A stretch of 64,000 bases of DNA from contig JAWZYU010000013.1 in assembly GCA_038380435.1 (NCBI GenBank), forward strand, positions 7,763,901 to 7,827,900, in the 5' to 3' direction. Within the stretch, counting starts at the first letter, position 1. Each line of letters starts with the position of its first letter. Positions 41,021-52,664 of the stretch are shown here, piece by piece. Position numbers and translations under genes: made by a program. This DNA is from Ryuthela nishihirai. Taxonomy: Eukaryota; Arthropoda; Arachnida; Araneae; Heptathelidae. The notes under the pieces are model-generated. The model ran no database searches, had not been told where the DNA came from, and was given only the letters and a program-made list of their open reading frames with translations.

Positions 41021-41164
41021 AGAAGGGAAACAGGAGAATTATTCTGATCTACTAAATCAGACAGGTGTACAAAAATTCAAAGTCTGTACTTTTCTTGCCT
41101 CGTGAATACCTGATGATAACAGACGATTATAGGTGCAGCTCCACATAGAAGAGAAAATGCCAGC

Positions 41165-41345
41165 GCAAGTCAGTTGGTTGTTTGGGACGTTACGGCTCAT
41201 AAAAGATTTAGGTTATTATGCGACAAACAAAATGGAAGTACAGAAAAAAAGCCGTATATTCCACAACCAAAATTAAAAGCAAACTATGAAAATCTGAAAA
41301 AGCAACAACAAAAACTATAATGATGGGTGCAACGAACCTGTGCAA
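41165..41345. repeat. Repeat fragment next to the LINE C 3' end
   Basis: Resembles 50370-50635 (GTTGTTTGG...GCCG...AATCCACAACCAAAA(G)TTAAAAGCAA). In both places it directly abuts the LINE's 3' end. Confidence 0.6.
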
Positions 41346-44300
41346 ATGTAAGAAAAAATCCTCCTCCTCCTCAAGTAGCCAAGGGCTACGGAGGTCCAAC
41401 CAGACCGTGCAATTTAGTTCTCCAAGCAAGTCTGTCCTGAGCTACATCTGCTGCATCTGGCCACTGCACACCAATTCTACAAGGTCCTATTTGACATTGT
41501 TTGTCCACCGCATCCTAGGTCTCTCCCTCTTTCTGAGGCCTTTAAGACACACTGTTCATAACCCTATTCGCCAATCTATAATTATCCATACAGGCAACAT
41601 GGCCAAACCAGCAGAGTCTCTCTCTCTGCACAATATGCTGCTTAAAGGAGGTTACAGACTCCTTTGCCTAACCTCATCATTAGTTACAAAGTTGAACCAC
41701 CTAATGCCCAAGATACTGCGTAAGCATCTGGAATCAAAAGCATCTAGTTTCCTGTTATCTTGTTTACAAAGTGTCCAAGTTTCACTACCATAACTAACCC
41801 TAGAAAGAACCAAACTATTATACAATCTAATTTTATTCTTTAGGTGTATATGCCTATTTGTCCACACTCTCCATACTTTAAAAGTCCCGGCAGCAATCCC
41901 TATTCGTCTGTTAATCTCATGCCGCACATCACCATTATCTGTTATATAGCTCCCAAGATAATTAAACTGTGACACCTGCTCAAGACTGCAACCATTCAGA
42001 TGAACTGAATCACAGCCTGCCTGACCAATTTTCATCACTTTAGCTTTCTCTCAGTTTATAACCAAACCTACTCTACGACCAGTTTCATCAACAGCTTGAA
42101 TGAAAGAGTTCATCTACTCAACATCATTTGCCAAAAGGACTAAATCATCAGCATAATTTAAATCAGAAATTTTCGTATCTCCAGTCCATTTAAGGCCAAA
42201 ATCTTTCCCTTGAACTGAATTTCGCATAACATAATCAATAACCAAGCTAAAGAGAAAAGGAGACAAAATGCATCCTTGTCGAACACCAGAAGTAATGCTA
42301 AACCAATTGCTACAAGCCTTACCAACTCTCACACACAACTCAGTGTTATTACAGAGAGCTTTCATTATGTTAACTAACTTGTCTGGTATACCATATAATC
42401 TCACAATCAACCACAAATTATGAAGATCAACAGAGTCGAAAGCCTTTTTGAAATCAACAAAGCTAGCAACCAAAGGTTTCTGAAACAGTAAACATTTCTC
42501 AAGAATCTGCGTAAGTGAAAATATCTGATCTACACATCCCCTACCACTTCTGAATACACATTGCTCATCACGCAATTGCCTGTCAACCAGATTCTTAATT
42601 ATATTAAGCACAATCATGGAAAGAACTTTACCTGGAACAGAGAGTAGGCTGATATCCCTATAGTTATCACAAGAATTGAGATCACCTTTTTGGAAAATAG
42701 GGATAACAATAGTTCTGGCAAACTCCTTAGGAATCATGCCTTTATCATAAAAGATATTCAAAATTTCTATCATCCAAGTAGTAATAGAAATATCCCGAAC
42801 TCTAAGCATTTCCGTTGTAATTTCATCTACCCCTGGGGATTTATGAAGCTTAAGTTTAGAAATAGCTAAAATAACCAGATTGTGTTATAGGGTCAACATT
42901 AAAGCCAGTAATGCATCTATCATCATTACAAACAATGAGAGTAGAACAAACCACAATGTTTAGAACATCACTGAAATGCCCAGCCCACCTAGCCATGACA
43001 GAATCCACTCCTCCAATAACCTTACCTTGTTTATCCTTCAATCCCTGTATACCTGTCCATTTTCTACCACTTAAAACATTAACTATCTGGTACACCTCTC
43101 TGCTGTTGTGCTGTCTAGCTGCTTCCTCGGCTTTGTCAGCCAAGCGATCAAGCCAAAGATTCTTATCAGCAGCTAACTGACCCTTTATACGTTTATTAAG
43201 TTCTCTGTAATGCTGTCTTATCACTCAAATAATTCTGTCTCCTCTGCTCCTTTTTTCCTAAAAGAGTACTGTTAGTTTCCAAAAAAGTCTGTTTAAAATG
43301 ATCCCATTCTTCCTCAACTTCAATAGTAAGCATACCATGACTGTCATAATGACTAACTAACCTACCATGGTAAGCTTTGGCTATAACTGGGTCTTTCAGA
43401 GCTTCAGATTTAAAGGTAAACTTTTTAACCTTAACACAACACTATTTAAGTTTAAGTTGCAAGACACTTTTAGCAAGGTAATGATCAGATTCAATTTCAG
43501 CTCCCCTATATGCCCTGGTATTTCTAACAGAACTAGCCCATTTGCTAGTTCTGTTAGCATTAGCCATCAGGTGAAACCCATGTGTACTTATGTTATGTCT
43601 CGGTGTTTGTAATAAGTGCTAGTTATTCTGAAACCATTGAGTTTACTTACCTGTAGAACACGTTGCCCTTTGCTGCTACCAATACCAAAAGGGCCTATCA
43701 CTATTCCCCAAAGGTCAGAGTCAGTACCAACTTTAGCATTGAAGTCACCAAGAACAAGGGTAATATCTCCTTTCTTGACAGAATTCAAAATATCCTGAAG
43801 TAGTCCGTAAAACCTATCCTTCTCATCCTCATCGGCATCCTCAGTAGGGGCATAACAGCAGATAACATTCAAGTCTTTAACACTTGTCTGAAATTTTGCT
43901 GTTAGAAACCTTTCATTAATGCACTCATATCCTAGAAGAGCATCACTAGCGTGTCTGCTGAGAAGTAGACCCACGCCTTGGTGATGCTTATTGTCGTCCC
44001 TCCCTGAAAAGAGAAATTTAAGATTATTTTTAAGAATCTGACCTTTATCTGTCCATCTGGTCTCTTGCAAGTCGAGAATATCTAAATTATAATGGCAGAA
44101 TTCTTGTATGAGGACATCAAAAGAAAAAGCTCTGTGCAGAGTCTTCACATTTCAACTACCTATGGAGAGAAAATAGTTAGTAGGATGTTTAAAGAAACTA
44201 TGTTTATTGAGAGAGGGAATGCCGACAATATCAAACAGCCCCCTAATCGCAGACATGGGGCGAAGACTCGTTCCTCCACCACTAAAGGCTGAAGCCATCT

Positions 44301-44830
44301 ACACTGGAAGACTTCCTCCAATGTAGAATTTGACGATGCCAGTAGAAGCAAAGAGTTCAGGTGCCTGCGATGACCTCTGCTCAGAATTATCCACCAGCTG
44401 ATAAACCTATCCTATGAATCTATTCACCTGGTGCTTTCAACCCACAAACAGAAAACGCAGCGGAAGGTTTTCCCTCCACAGAAGCCCACCAATGCAGTTA
44501 ATTTAGGATCCATAATCAAGCTCAGAGCCGTATTCCAGTCCAGTAGGTTTATATGGTCAGCACCAGGACCCTGTATGGTTGACCACTCCTCAGCAGGGTA
44601 GAAAAAAAAGAAAAGTAGCTATAGTTGTCCAGATCAGTAGGCCACACTAATCTGGCAGCCCTCCCCTTCCGTTCACTTCCACAACAGAGTATCTCTTTTG
44701 AACGGTACTAACAGTCTTCACCACGAGAAGGCGGGGTCGGACATTAGGTGCTAGGCCTGACCGGTTCTATGCATCATCACAGGGGATTGGTGCATAGCTC
44801 TCCTTCCAGTGACTACCTAGCTACTATTTA
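41346..44830 (-). mobile_element. LINE copy C, near full length but decayed
   Basis: Spans the 3' end (CTCCTCCTCCTCAAGTAGCC) to the 5' UTR (to about 44830). It is the best reference for the uninterrupted 5' UTR, including the AGCAGGGTAGAAAA site hit by the Maverick in copy A. Confidence 0.92.
41652..44307 (-). pseudogene. LINE C endonuclease-reverse transcriptase, many lesions
   Basis: Endonuclease frame at 44148-43588 (RWTDKGQILK, LVLGDFNAKVG). Linker at 43224-42856. Reverse-transcriptase frame at 42809-42114 with FVDFKKAFDSVD, GVRQGCILSPFLF and NYADDLVLLA (the YADD core is kept). C-terminal part at 42038-41652. Between these are stops and shifts, and a local deletion or rearrangement near 43540-43560 (CTAGTTCTGTTAGCATTAGCC). 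Confidence 0.88.
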
Positions 44831-45153
44831 CAGACCAAAACAATTCGTGTGAACAAATCATCAACAATTATAAAATAGGGAAATAAACAACGTGGTAGAA
44901 GACTCGTGTGCAAAATAATAGGAAGTGTGAAACACCAAAGAGAAGAGTGAAAAATTATCAGATAGAAAATATTTTTTAATGTAAGGTGTTCGGACAATAA
45001 GTGATGAGAGCTAAAACAAATCGTTCGTTCATAATTAAACGCTATACAGTCGATTAAAATAGAATGAACGGTTGAAATGGTGTGAAAAATATCTTGTTTG
45101 ATCGTCTGCCTGAAGAAGAAAATAATGTGAAGAAACGGTCGTGATCTGCGTTG
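44831..45153. other. AT-rich flank, nothing recognised
   Basis: Lies between LINE C and the 41-bp array. Confidence 0.4.
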
Positions 45154-45523
45154 AGTGAAACAGGTACACTTTCCTCCTTGTTATTCCTGCAAAGAGTGAA
45201 ACAGGTACACTTTCCTCCTTGTGATTCCTGCAAAGAGTGAAACAGGTACACTTTCCTCCTTGTGATTCCTGCAAAGAGTGAAACAGGTACACTTTCCTCC
45301 TTGTGATACTTGCAAAGAGTGAAACAGGTACACTTTCCTCCTTGTGATTCCTGCAAAGAGTGAAACAGGTACACTTTCCTCTTTGTGATTCCTGCAAAGA
45401 GTGAAACAGGTACACTTTCCTCCTTGTGATTCCTGCAAAGAGTGAAACAGGTACACTTTCCTCCTTGTGATTCCTGCAAAGAGTGAAACAGGTACACTTT
45501 CCTCCTTGTGATTCCTGCAAAGA
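45154..45523 (+). repeat. Tandem array, nine copies of a 41-bp unit
   Basis: The start GTGAAACAGG recurs at 45155, 45196, 45237, 45278, 45319, 45360, 45401, 45442 and 45483. Copies differ by single bases (for example GTTATTC in the first and GATACTT in the fourth). The unit lacks stops in all minus-strand frames, so long spurious frames arise there. Confidence 0.95.
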
Positions 45524-47375
45524 GACTACTGCCACTGTTTCCCAGCAGGTTGGATCTGGAAAGCATGATGTTAATCTGTTCTGGCCAATATCTTTGATAC
45601 TTTTTTATCCGGAGCTCCACGAAAAATACCACAAAAATTCTAGGAATGGAACTGGCAGTGGAGCGACCTCTAGTTGGTCGACTTGACAGTAGCATTTTCC
45701 AAGTCATTTGTCGTGATGCTGACATGACCGGCCATCCAATAGAAAGGGAAGGCAGATGTTGCTGCCAGATCTTGGAGAGAAGAGGCCGAGCCTTCACCGA
45801 GATCAAAGCCTGTAGCCAGCTAAGAGAGCAGGTGTAAAAAGCACTCACCTTCCATAGACGCTAACGACGCTTAGCCACGGGGTGGTCCAAAGCGAGACTG
45901 ATAGAGTGAAATTCTGGGGAGAAGATAGAACAGTCCGGTGGAATCTGGTCTGCTATGATGACGTCACAGCAGACGGTGACAGATCGACCGGAATCCTCAA
46001 ACTCCGAGCAACGGTAAAGTACGAAGTCAGAGTGCAAGGTGGACTACAGAAACGATTCCAGGTGCAACTTCACACAAAGTAAGTCATCTCGATGTGCGCA
46101 GGTTCCTCCTGCTGTAGCTGGCAATTCCTCCAACTGTAGAAGTCTCGCATTCACGTGCTAGGTTCACGATTCGAGGGTGCTTGCGAATGGAGAGGGAAAA
46201 ATTATCGTGCGGAACAGTTATTGAACTCATGAAGAAGAGATCGACATTCGTAGAAGAGCTCGGACTTTCTGGGGATCTTTAGCAACGTCATCTCTTCTCA
46301 CCTCCTCAACAAATTCGGAAGGATGCGGTGGGATGAATGAAGCTGGCAACCAAGCAGTAGAATCCAATGCATTTGCATCACCTTCAGTCAGCTGTGTACC
46401 ATGCGGCGTGTCCGTTCTGCGTCGCATCTTCCGAAGGATGATGAATCACAACCATCTGCTCATCCCTTGTGTGCACGAGCTAGCGAGGGGGATGCACTGA
46501 CTCCCCAGGGCGTAGTCGCGGAGAACCTCCCTCCGGGACGAGCGCGACCAGGAGGTCAGCTATTGATCAGAGGTAGGAAGGGGATGGCAGGTGCTCGAGA
46601 AGAACACGGGAAAGAGCAGAAGAGAATCATCCACGTGCATATCGGATAGGAACGGAGGCCAGTTAGAGAAAAGCTGATGCGCACAAAAATCACCATTCGT
46701 TCAACCCTTCCATCCTTTACAAATGGACGCATCGTTTCAGCATTCCTCTCATCTGCACCAAATAATTGCCACTTAATTACAAAGTTGCGATAAAATGCAG
46801 AAAGGCAAAACAAGCCTCAGCAAATATCTCAGTTTCAAAAAAATTCGGTCTTGCTTAGAGGAATCTCAACTCACTTAAAACAACGGAGGATGTTTACCTT
46901 TTAATTAGAAATAAATTAACGGAAAATAAATTCGCGAACAATCCAATTTCCCCCCCCCCCCAAAAAAAAAAAGGAAACAAAATTCCAGGAATTTAGTTCC
47001 GAAACTCATTTTTTCTGTGAGCAATAAGTTAGGCGAATTTCGTACGGAAAAAATCATCATTTCTGTTCCTGAAATCCGACAACTTCTCATGCTTACGACG
47101 GAAACGTAAACGGAGCGTTTAAAATGTGAAAACCGTTAACGAAAAAAATTTCAGTAGTTTCAACAATCCCCTCTTTCTCCTTCTAGAAGACTTGGCACCT
47201 GTTTAGTTTCTCCAGATATTTACAGAATCGTTGAGAAAGAATTCCTTTCTTTAAACAATTGATTTATTAGTTTCCCATTTCGGCGCAAAATTTTCTGCTC
47301 AACTCAGACTTCGGTGACCCAATCGTTATGCGTATGGTGACCCAATCGTATCTGCAGGTAATCTGCTGCTGTAAT
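45524..47375. other. Unassigned DNA with a GC-rich part (46.1-46.7 kb)
   Basis: No frame with recognisable domains. A homopolymer junction CCCCCCCCCC-AAAAAAAAAA is at 46951-46973. Confidence 0.35.
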
Positions 47376-48320
47376 ACCTTTCCTTTGAGTGCCGTCCACC
47401 TCTTAATTCCCTACTTTTCTTTTGAGTGCCGTCCACCTCTAAATTCCGTAATTTTCCTTTCGGTTCACTCACACCTCTTAATACTACCCTTTTCCTTTGG
47501 CTCCTACCCACTTCGCAATCCGATATTCTTCCTTTGGAACCACCCACCTCTTATTATGGCCCTTTTCCTTTGAGTGCCGTCCACCTCTTAATTCCGTACT
47601 TTTCCTTTCGGTTCACTCACACCTCTTAATCCTACCTTTTCTTTTGGCTCCTACCCACTTCGTAATTCGATCCTTTTCCTTTGGGTCCCACCTACTTCTT
47701 AATATGGCCCTTTTCCTTTTGAGTGCCGTCCACCTCTTAATTCCGTACTTTTCATTTCGGTTCACTCACACCTCTTAATCCTACCCTTTCCTTTGGCTCC
47801 TACCCACTTCGTAATTCGATCTTTTTCCTTTGGGTCCCAACCACCTCTTAATATGGCCGTTTTCCTTTGAGTGCCATCCACCTCTTAATTCCGTACTTTT
47901 CCTTTCGGTTCACTCACACCTCTTAATCCTACCTTATTCCTTTGGCTCCTACCCACTTCGTAATTCGATCCTTTTCCTTTGGGTCCCACCCACTTCTTAA
48001 TATGGCCCTTTTCCTTTGAGTGCCGTCCACCTCTTAATTCCGTACTTTTCCTTTCGGTTCACTCACACCTCTTAATCCTACCCTTTTCCTTTGGCTCCTA
48101 CCCACTTCGTAATTCGATTCTTTTCCTTTGTGTTCCACCCACCTCTTAATATGGCCCTTTTCCTTTGAGTGCCGTCCACCTCTTAATTCCCTACTTTTCC
48201 TTTCGGTTCACTCACACCTCTTTGGCTCCTACCCACTTCGTAATTCGATCTTTTTCCTTTGGGTCCCACCCACCTCTTAATATGGCCCCTTTTCCTTTGA
48301 GTGCCGTCCACTTCTATAAG
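47376..48320 (+). repeat. Higher-order tandem array, about 149-bp units of four 37-bp subunits
   Basis: Each subunit has the form TTTTCCTTT-G-...-CCACC/CACCTCTTAAT-. The four types (GAGTGCCGTCCACC, CGGTTCACTCACACC, GGCTCCTACCCACTTCG, GGGTCCCACCCACC) follow each other in fixed order. GAGTGCC starts near 47388, 47424, 47572, 47721, 47869, 48019, 48168 and 48299, so the period is close to 149 bases; the last full unit is shortened. Array edges are irregular. Confidence 0.92.
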
Positions 48321-50074
48321 TCACTCTTTAAAGGTCGATATTCCCTATTGTCAAGGTCATTGACCGCAAAATTCAGATATTCTAAATGAAGAGGAGTGCG
48401 ATATTCAGATATTCGAAATTCCCTCGTGCGATTTCTGCTGATTTTTAGTCCTTCTTACTCAAAGGAGACACGCGAATGTAAGCACTGCACGGAGGAGGAG
48501 GAAGCAATAAGGTTCAGAGATCGTAAAAGAAACGTCAAAACCGAAACCCTTTTTAAATTGAATATTAAGAAATGGTTGTTTTAGTAATATGGTAGTAATG
48601 CAGTGTCGGTTAGTTTTGCAGCTGTTTTAAGAAAAAGTAGGGCATGAATACTAAAAAATAAAAAATTAATTCTCTCGACGTCAATTCCGGTTTTCATTTT
48701 TGCCTTTTTTCGATTCAGCCAAACGATACTTGCGCTGCGCGTGAAAATTTTCCCTCTTCGTTGGCGACGGCGTCCGAACCTCGCTGTCTCGTGACCCATC
48801 AGTCTCGATACCATCTGCTTGCCCGGGCATCGATCGCTTCGATCACGTGGAGGGAAGGGCACGTGAGAACCTCCGTGTCGGGTCACGAAGGTGGAGAGGA
48901 GATCCGCTCGCCGCGTCCTCCCCTCCGCACCTCGGTGGACAGCGTGCAAACAGATCCCCCGTCCGCAATATCTGGATCTGCAAATGGCGATCACCACCCT
49001 CGAGGAATTCTTCTCAATTCCCATCGCAACAGAGAGGCAGAGGGAAAACAGCCAACTGATTCCCAATCATGAACTGAAGACGCAGAAAATCTTTCCCTTC
49101 CTCCAACCTATAAATAGATACGACGAATTGCATCCATCTCCTCCACTTCATGCGACGGAATTTCGTTGAAATTGAGTTGTTTTTCCCAATCCACTTCAGA
49201 AAGTTTAGTGGAAAGAATTTCTCTTTCTTTTCTACGCAATGAGGAATCATAGCCAGGCCCGCAAAGCAGAGAAAACAACTTCACAGCGCAATACGAGAGG
49301 GAAAAGTGGATTCAGAATTTCTATTCAATATTACATTCTCAATAATATGGTTCGTTATTATTTTAATTGCAAAATTATATATCTTTGTCATTATAGTTGT
49401 CTTTTTTCCTTTTGTTGTTGTTGTCGACGTCTTCTCTCCTTCCTCAGACTTTTAAACATTTATTTTATTGACTGCAGGATCAACTCAATTTCCTGTGTCG
49501 CATTCTTTTGATTTCAGACAGACTTTCAAAACATGCATTGCACTGAAATGTCTGATTAGGAAAAAAAAATCAATAGAAATGCTTTACTCAAAGTCGACTT
49601 AGAGAAAAATGGTGTAATGTCTACTGTCTAGGTTTTATTGTAATAGATTTTATTCTCAGATTTTGTATTAAGACTTCATTTAGTCATTAAATTATTTTTT
49701 CTTACAATTGCAAACCAAATACCTACAATCTTACGTATCCTTCACACAAATCCCCTGTATGAAGGTTGTTCAGAAATGGTCAGCAGATATCACCATTAAA
49801 ACGATGGAATTGCATAAACATTCATCGCATCGAGAACTCTACATACAAAATTAATTACGGATTTTCCAAGAAGAGGCATTCTAAAATGATTTAGTTACTC
49901 GACACCTTGCTATTTTCTTCTAACCATATAGCTACGGAATAACTGCTTTGGAAAGTAATTCATCCCATGAGGAAAAGATGGAAGACAGCCATTAAGGCAA
50001 AGTGCTGGCCTATATAAAGTAGATTTTAAAACGTTTAAATCTCCTCATTCACACAAGGGTTCCGAAAAAAAGTG
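48321..50074. other. Unassigned DNA, GC-rich block at 48.72-49.0 kb
   Basis: The GC-rich block contains two CACGTG hexamers (near 48845 and 48860). Open frames there are composition-driven. 49.2-50.07 kb is AT-rich with nothing recognised. Confidence 0.35.
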
Positions 50075-50355
50075 AGTGGGGTCTCAGTCGGTAGTGCGCC
50101 AGGCTCGTGATCTGCAGTTCTCAGGTACGAGTCTCAGCTGAGCCAGCATTGAAATCAATCTCCGCAGAGCTCCGATCCTCCCTCGGGTTAGTAAGTGACA
50201 CCGATGGGCTTGGAATAGCCGCCGTCCATCAAACGAGACGTTAAACCGTGGCCCTCCATGTGACGGAGAATCATCCTTGACGGGAGTCTACCATCTGTCT
50301 CCCAACAGCCGTTCCAGTGGGTCTCCTTCTCCCAACCTTCTCTGAATATTCGTGG
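50075..50355 (+). mobile_element. SINE-T copy 5, old
   Basis: Shows GTCTCAGTCGGTAGTGCGCC, CACCGATGGGCTTGGAATAG and CCATCTGTCTCCCAACAGCC with many changes, and the end is missing. Confidence 0.8.
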
Positions 50356-50369
50356 TTCTCGTGGACTGG

Positions 50370-50635
50370 TTTAGTTGTTTGGTTGTTTGGGGTTTAATGG
50401 CGCAACGGCAACTACGGCCATATTGCGCCAAACACGTGGTAAATACAGTAAAAAAAAGTAAACAGGAAAAAGCCGCTTAATCCACAACCAAAAGTTAAAA
50501 GCAACAAGAGTGAAAAAGACGAACAAGAAACAAAAGCGTAAAACAAAGCGTAGAAATAAGAGAGAGAAAAAGTTAACAACTGTGAGAGAGAAAAAGAATT
50601 AACAACTGTAAAAGAGAAAAACAACAAATGAAGGT
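50370..50635. repeat. Repeat next to the LINE D 3' end
   Basis: Begins GTTTGGTTGTTTGGGGTTTA with the inverted pair GGCGCAACGGC...ATTGCGCC. It is related to 41165-41345. Confidence 0.6.
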
Positions 50636-50738
50636 CATCATCATCATCCTCAAGCAGCCATGGGCTACGGAGGTCCAACCAAATAATGCAATTTAGTTCT
50701 CCAAGCAAGTCTTCCTGAGCTACATATGCTGCATCTGG

Positions 50739-52664
50739 CTACTGCACACCAATTCTAATAAGATCACGTTTGACATTGTCTGCCCACCGCATCTTAGGTC
50801 TCCCCTTCTTTCTGAGGCCTTTAGGCACACTGTTCATAACCCTATTCGCCAATCTATAATTATTCATACGGGCAACATGGCCAAACCAACGGAGTCTCTC
50901 TCTGCACAATATGCTGCTTAAAGGAGGTTGCAAACTCCTTTGCCTAACCTCTTCTTTAGTTACAAAGTTAAACCACCTAATGCCCAAGATACTGCATAAG
51001 CATTTAGAATCAAAAGCATCTAGTTTCCTGTTATCTTGTTTACAAAGTGTCCAAGTTTCACTACCATAACTAACCCTAGAAAGAACCAAACTATTATACA
51101 GTCTAATTTTAGTCTTTAGGTGTATACGCCTATTTCTCCACAATCTCCATAGATTCTTAAAAGTCCAGGCAGCAATACCTATTCGTCTGTTAATCTCATG
51201 CCGCACATCACCAGTATCTGTTACGTAGCTCCCAAGGTAATTAAACTGTGACACCTGCTCAAGACTGCAACCATTCAGATTAACTGAATCACAGCCTGCC
51301 TGAACAATTTTCATCACTTTAGTTTTCTCTCTGTTTATAACCAAACCTACTCTACTACCAGTTTCATCAACAGCTCGAATGAAAGAGTCCATCTCATCAA
51401 CATCATTTGCCAAAAGGACTAAATCATCAGCATAATCTAAATCAGAAATTTTCGTATCTCCAGTCCATTTAAGGCCAAAATCTTTCCCTTGAAGTGAATT
51501 TCTCATAACATAATCAATAACCAAGCTAAAGAGAAAAGGAGACAAAATGCATCCTTGTCGAACACCAGAAGTAATGCTAAACCAATTGCTACAAGCCTTA
51601 CCAACTCTCACACACGACTCAGTGTTATTATAGAGAGCTTTCATAATGTTAACTAACTTGTCAGGTATACCACATGATCTCACAATCAACCACAAATTAT
51701 GACGATCAACAGAGTCGAAAGCCTTTTTGAAATCAACAAAGCTAGCAACCAAAGGTTTCTGAAACTCGAAACATTTCTCAAGAATCTGCCTAAGTGAAAA
51801 TATCTGATCCACACATCCCCTACCACTTCTGAATCCACATTGCTCATCACGCAATTGCCTGTCAACCAGATTCTTATTTCTATTAGGCACAATCATGGAA
51901 AGAACTTTACCTGGAACAGAGAGTACGCTGATACCCCTATAGTTATCACAAGAACTGCGATCACCTTTTTTCAAAATAGGGATAACAATAGCTCTGGTAA
52001 AATCCTTAGGAACCATGCCTTTATCATAAAAGATATTCAAAATTTCTATCATCCAGGTAGTAATAGAAATATTCCCAGCTCTAAGCATTTCCGTTGTAAT
52101 TTCATCCACCCCTGGGGATTTTTGTAGTTTATGTTTAGAAACAGCCAAAATAACTTCAGATTGTGTTATAGGGCCAACATTAAAGCCACCAATGCATCTA
52201 TCATCATTGCAAATAATGGGAACAGAACTAACCACATTGTTTAGAATATCACTGAAATGCTCAGCCCACCTAGCCATGACAGAATCCTCACCTTCTATAA
52301 CCTTACCTTGTTTATCCTTCAATCCCTGTATACCTGTCCGTTTTCTACCACACGAAACATTAACTATCTGGTACAGCTCTCTGCTGTTGTGCTGTCTAAC
52401 TGCTTCCTCGGCTTTGTCAGCCAAGCCATAAAGCCAAAAATTCTTATCAGTAGCTAACTGATTCTTTACACGTTTATTAAACTCTCTATAATGCTTTCTA
52501 TTAGGACTAGTAGGGTATTGATTAAGGACATTCCTGCAGTTCTTTCTTTCCGAAATAAGCTCAAGTGCCTTATCACTCAGATAATTCTGTCTCTTCTGCT
52601 CCTTTTTTCCTAAAAGAGTACTGTTAGTTTCCAAAAAAGCCTGTTTAAAATGGTCCCGTCCCAT
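50739..52664 (-). CDS. LINE D reverse transcriptase frame (641 codons)
   Basis: Covers the end of the endonuclease-RT linker, all RT blocks (FVDFKKAFDSVDR, GVRQGCILSPFLF, DYADDLVLLA) and the C-terminal region to VKRDLIRIGVQ. Upstream, the 53077-52610 frame overlaps it in another phase, so an indel lies near 52650-52665 (the repeated GTCCCGTCCC). Confidence 0.88.
   Translation of the reverse strand: MGRDHFKQAFLETNSTLLGKKEQKRQNYLSDKALELISERKNCRNVLNQYPTSPNRKHYREFNKRVKNQLATDKNFWLYGLADKAEEAVRQHNSRELYQIVNVSCGRKRTGIQGLKDKQGKVIEGEDSVMARWAEHFSDILNNVVSSVPIICNDDRCIGGFNVGPITQSEVILAVSKHKLQKSPGVDEITTEMLRAGNISITTWMIEILNIFYDKGMVPKDFTRAIVIPILKKGDRSSCDNYRGISVLSVPGKVLSMIVPNRNKNLVDRQLRDEQCGFRSGRGCVDQIFSLRQILEKCFEFQKPLVASFVDFKKAFDSVDRHNLWLIVRSCGIPDKLVNIMKALYNNTESCVRVGKACSNWFSITSGVRQGCILSPFLFSLVIDYVMRNSLQGKDFGLKWTGDTKISDLDYADDLVLLANDVDEMDSFIRAVDETGSRVGLVINREKTKVMKIVQAGCDSVNLNGCSLEQVSQFNYLGSYVTDTGDVRHEINRRIGIAAWTFKNLWRLWRNRRIHLKTKIRLYNSLVLSRVSYGSETWTLCKQDNRKLDAFDSKCLCSILGIRWFNFVTKEEVRQRSLQPPLSSILCRERLRWFGHVARMNNYRLANRVMNSVPKGLRKKGRPKMRWADNVKRDLIRIGVQ

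Noticed and set aside
45035..45848. Long minus-strand frames through the 41-bp array
   Set aside because: Openness is forced by a stop-free 41-bp unit; the flanking part has no recognisable domain.
45154..48320. CRISPR-like array
   Set aside because: Units are contiguous tandem repeats without unique spacers, and the DNA is clearly eukaryotic.
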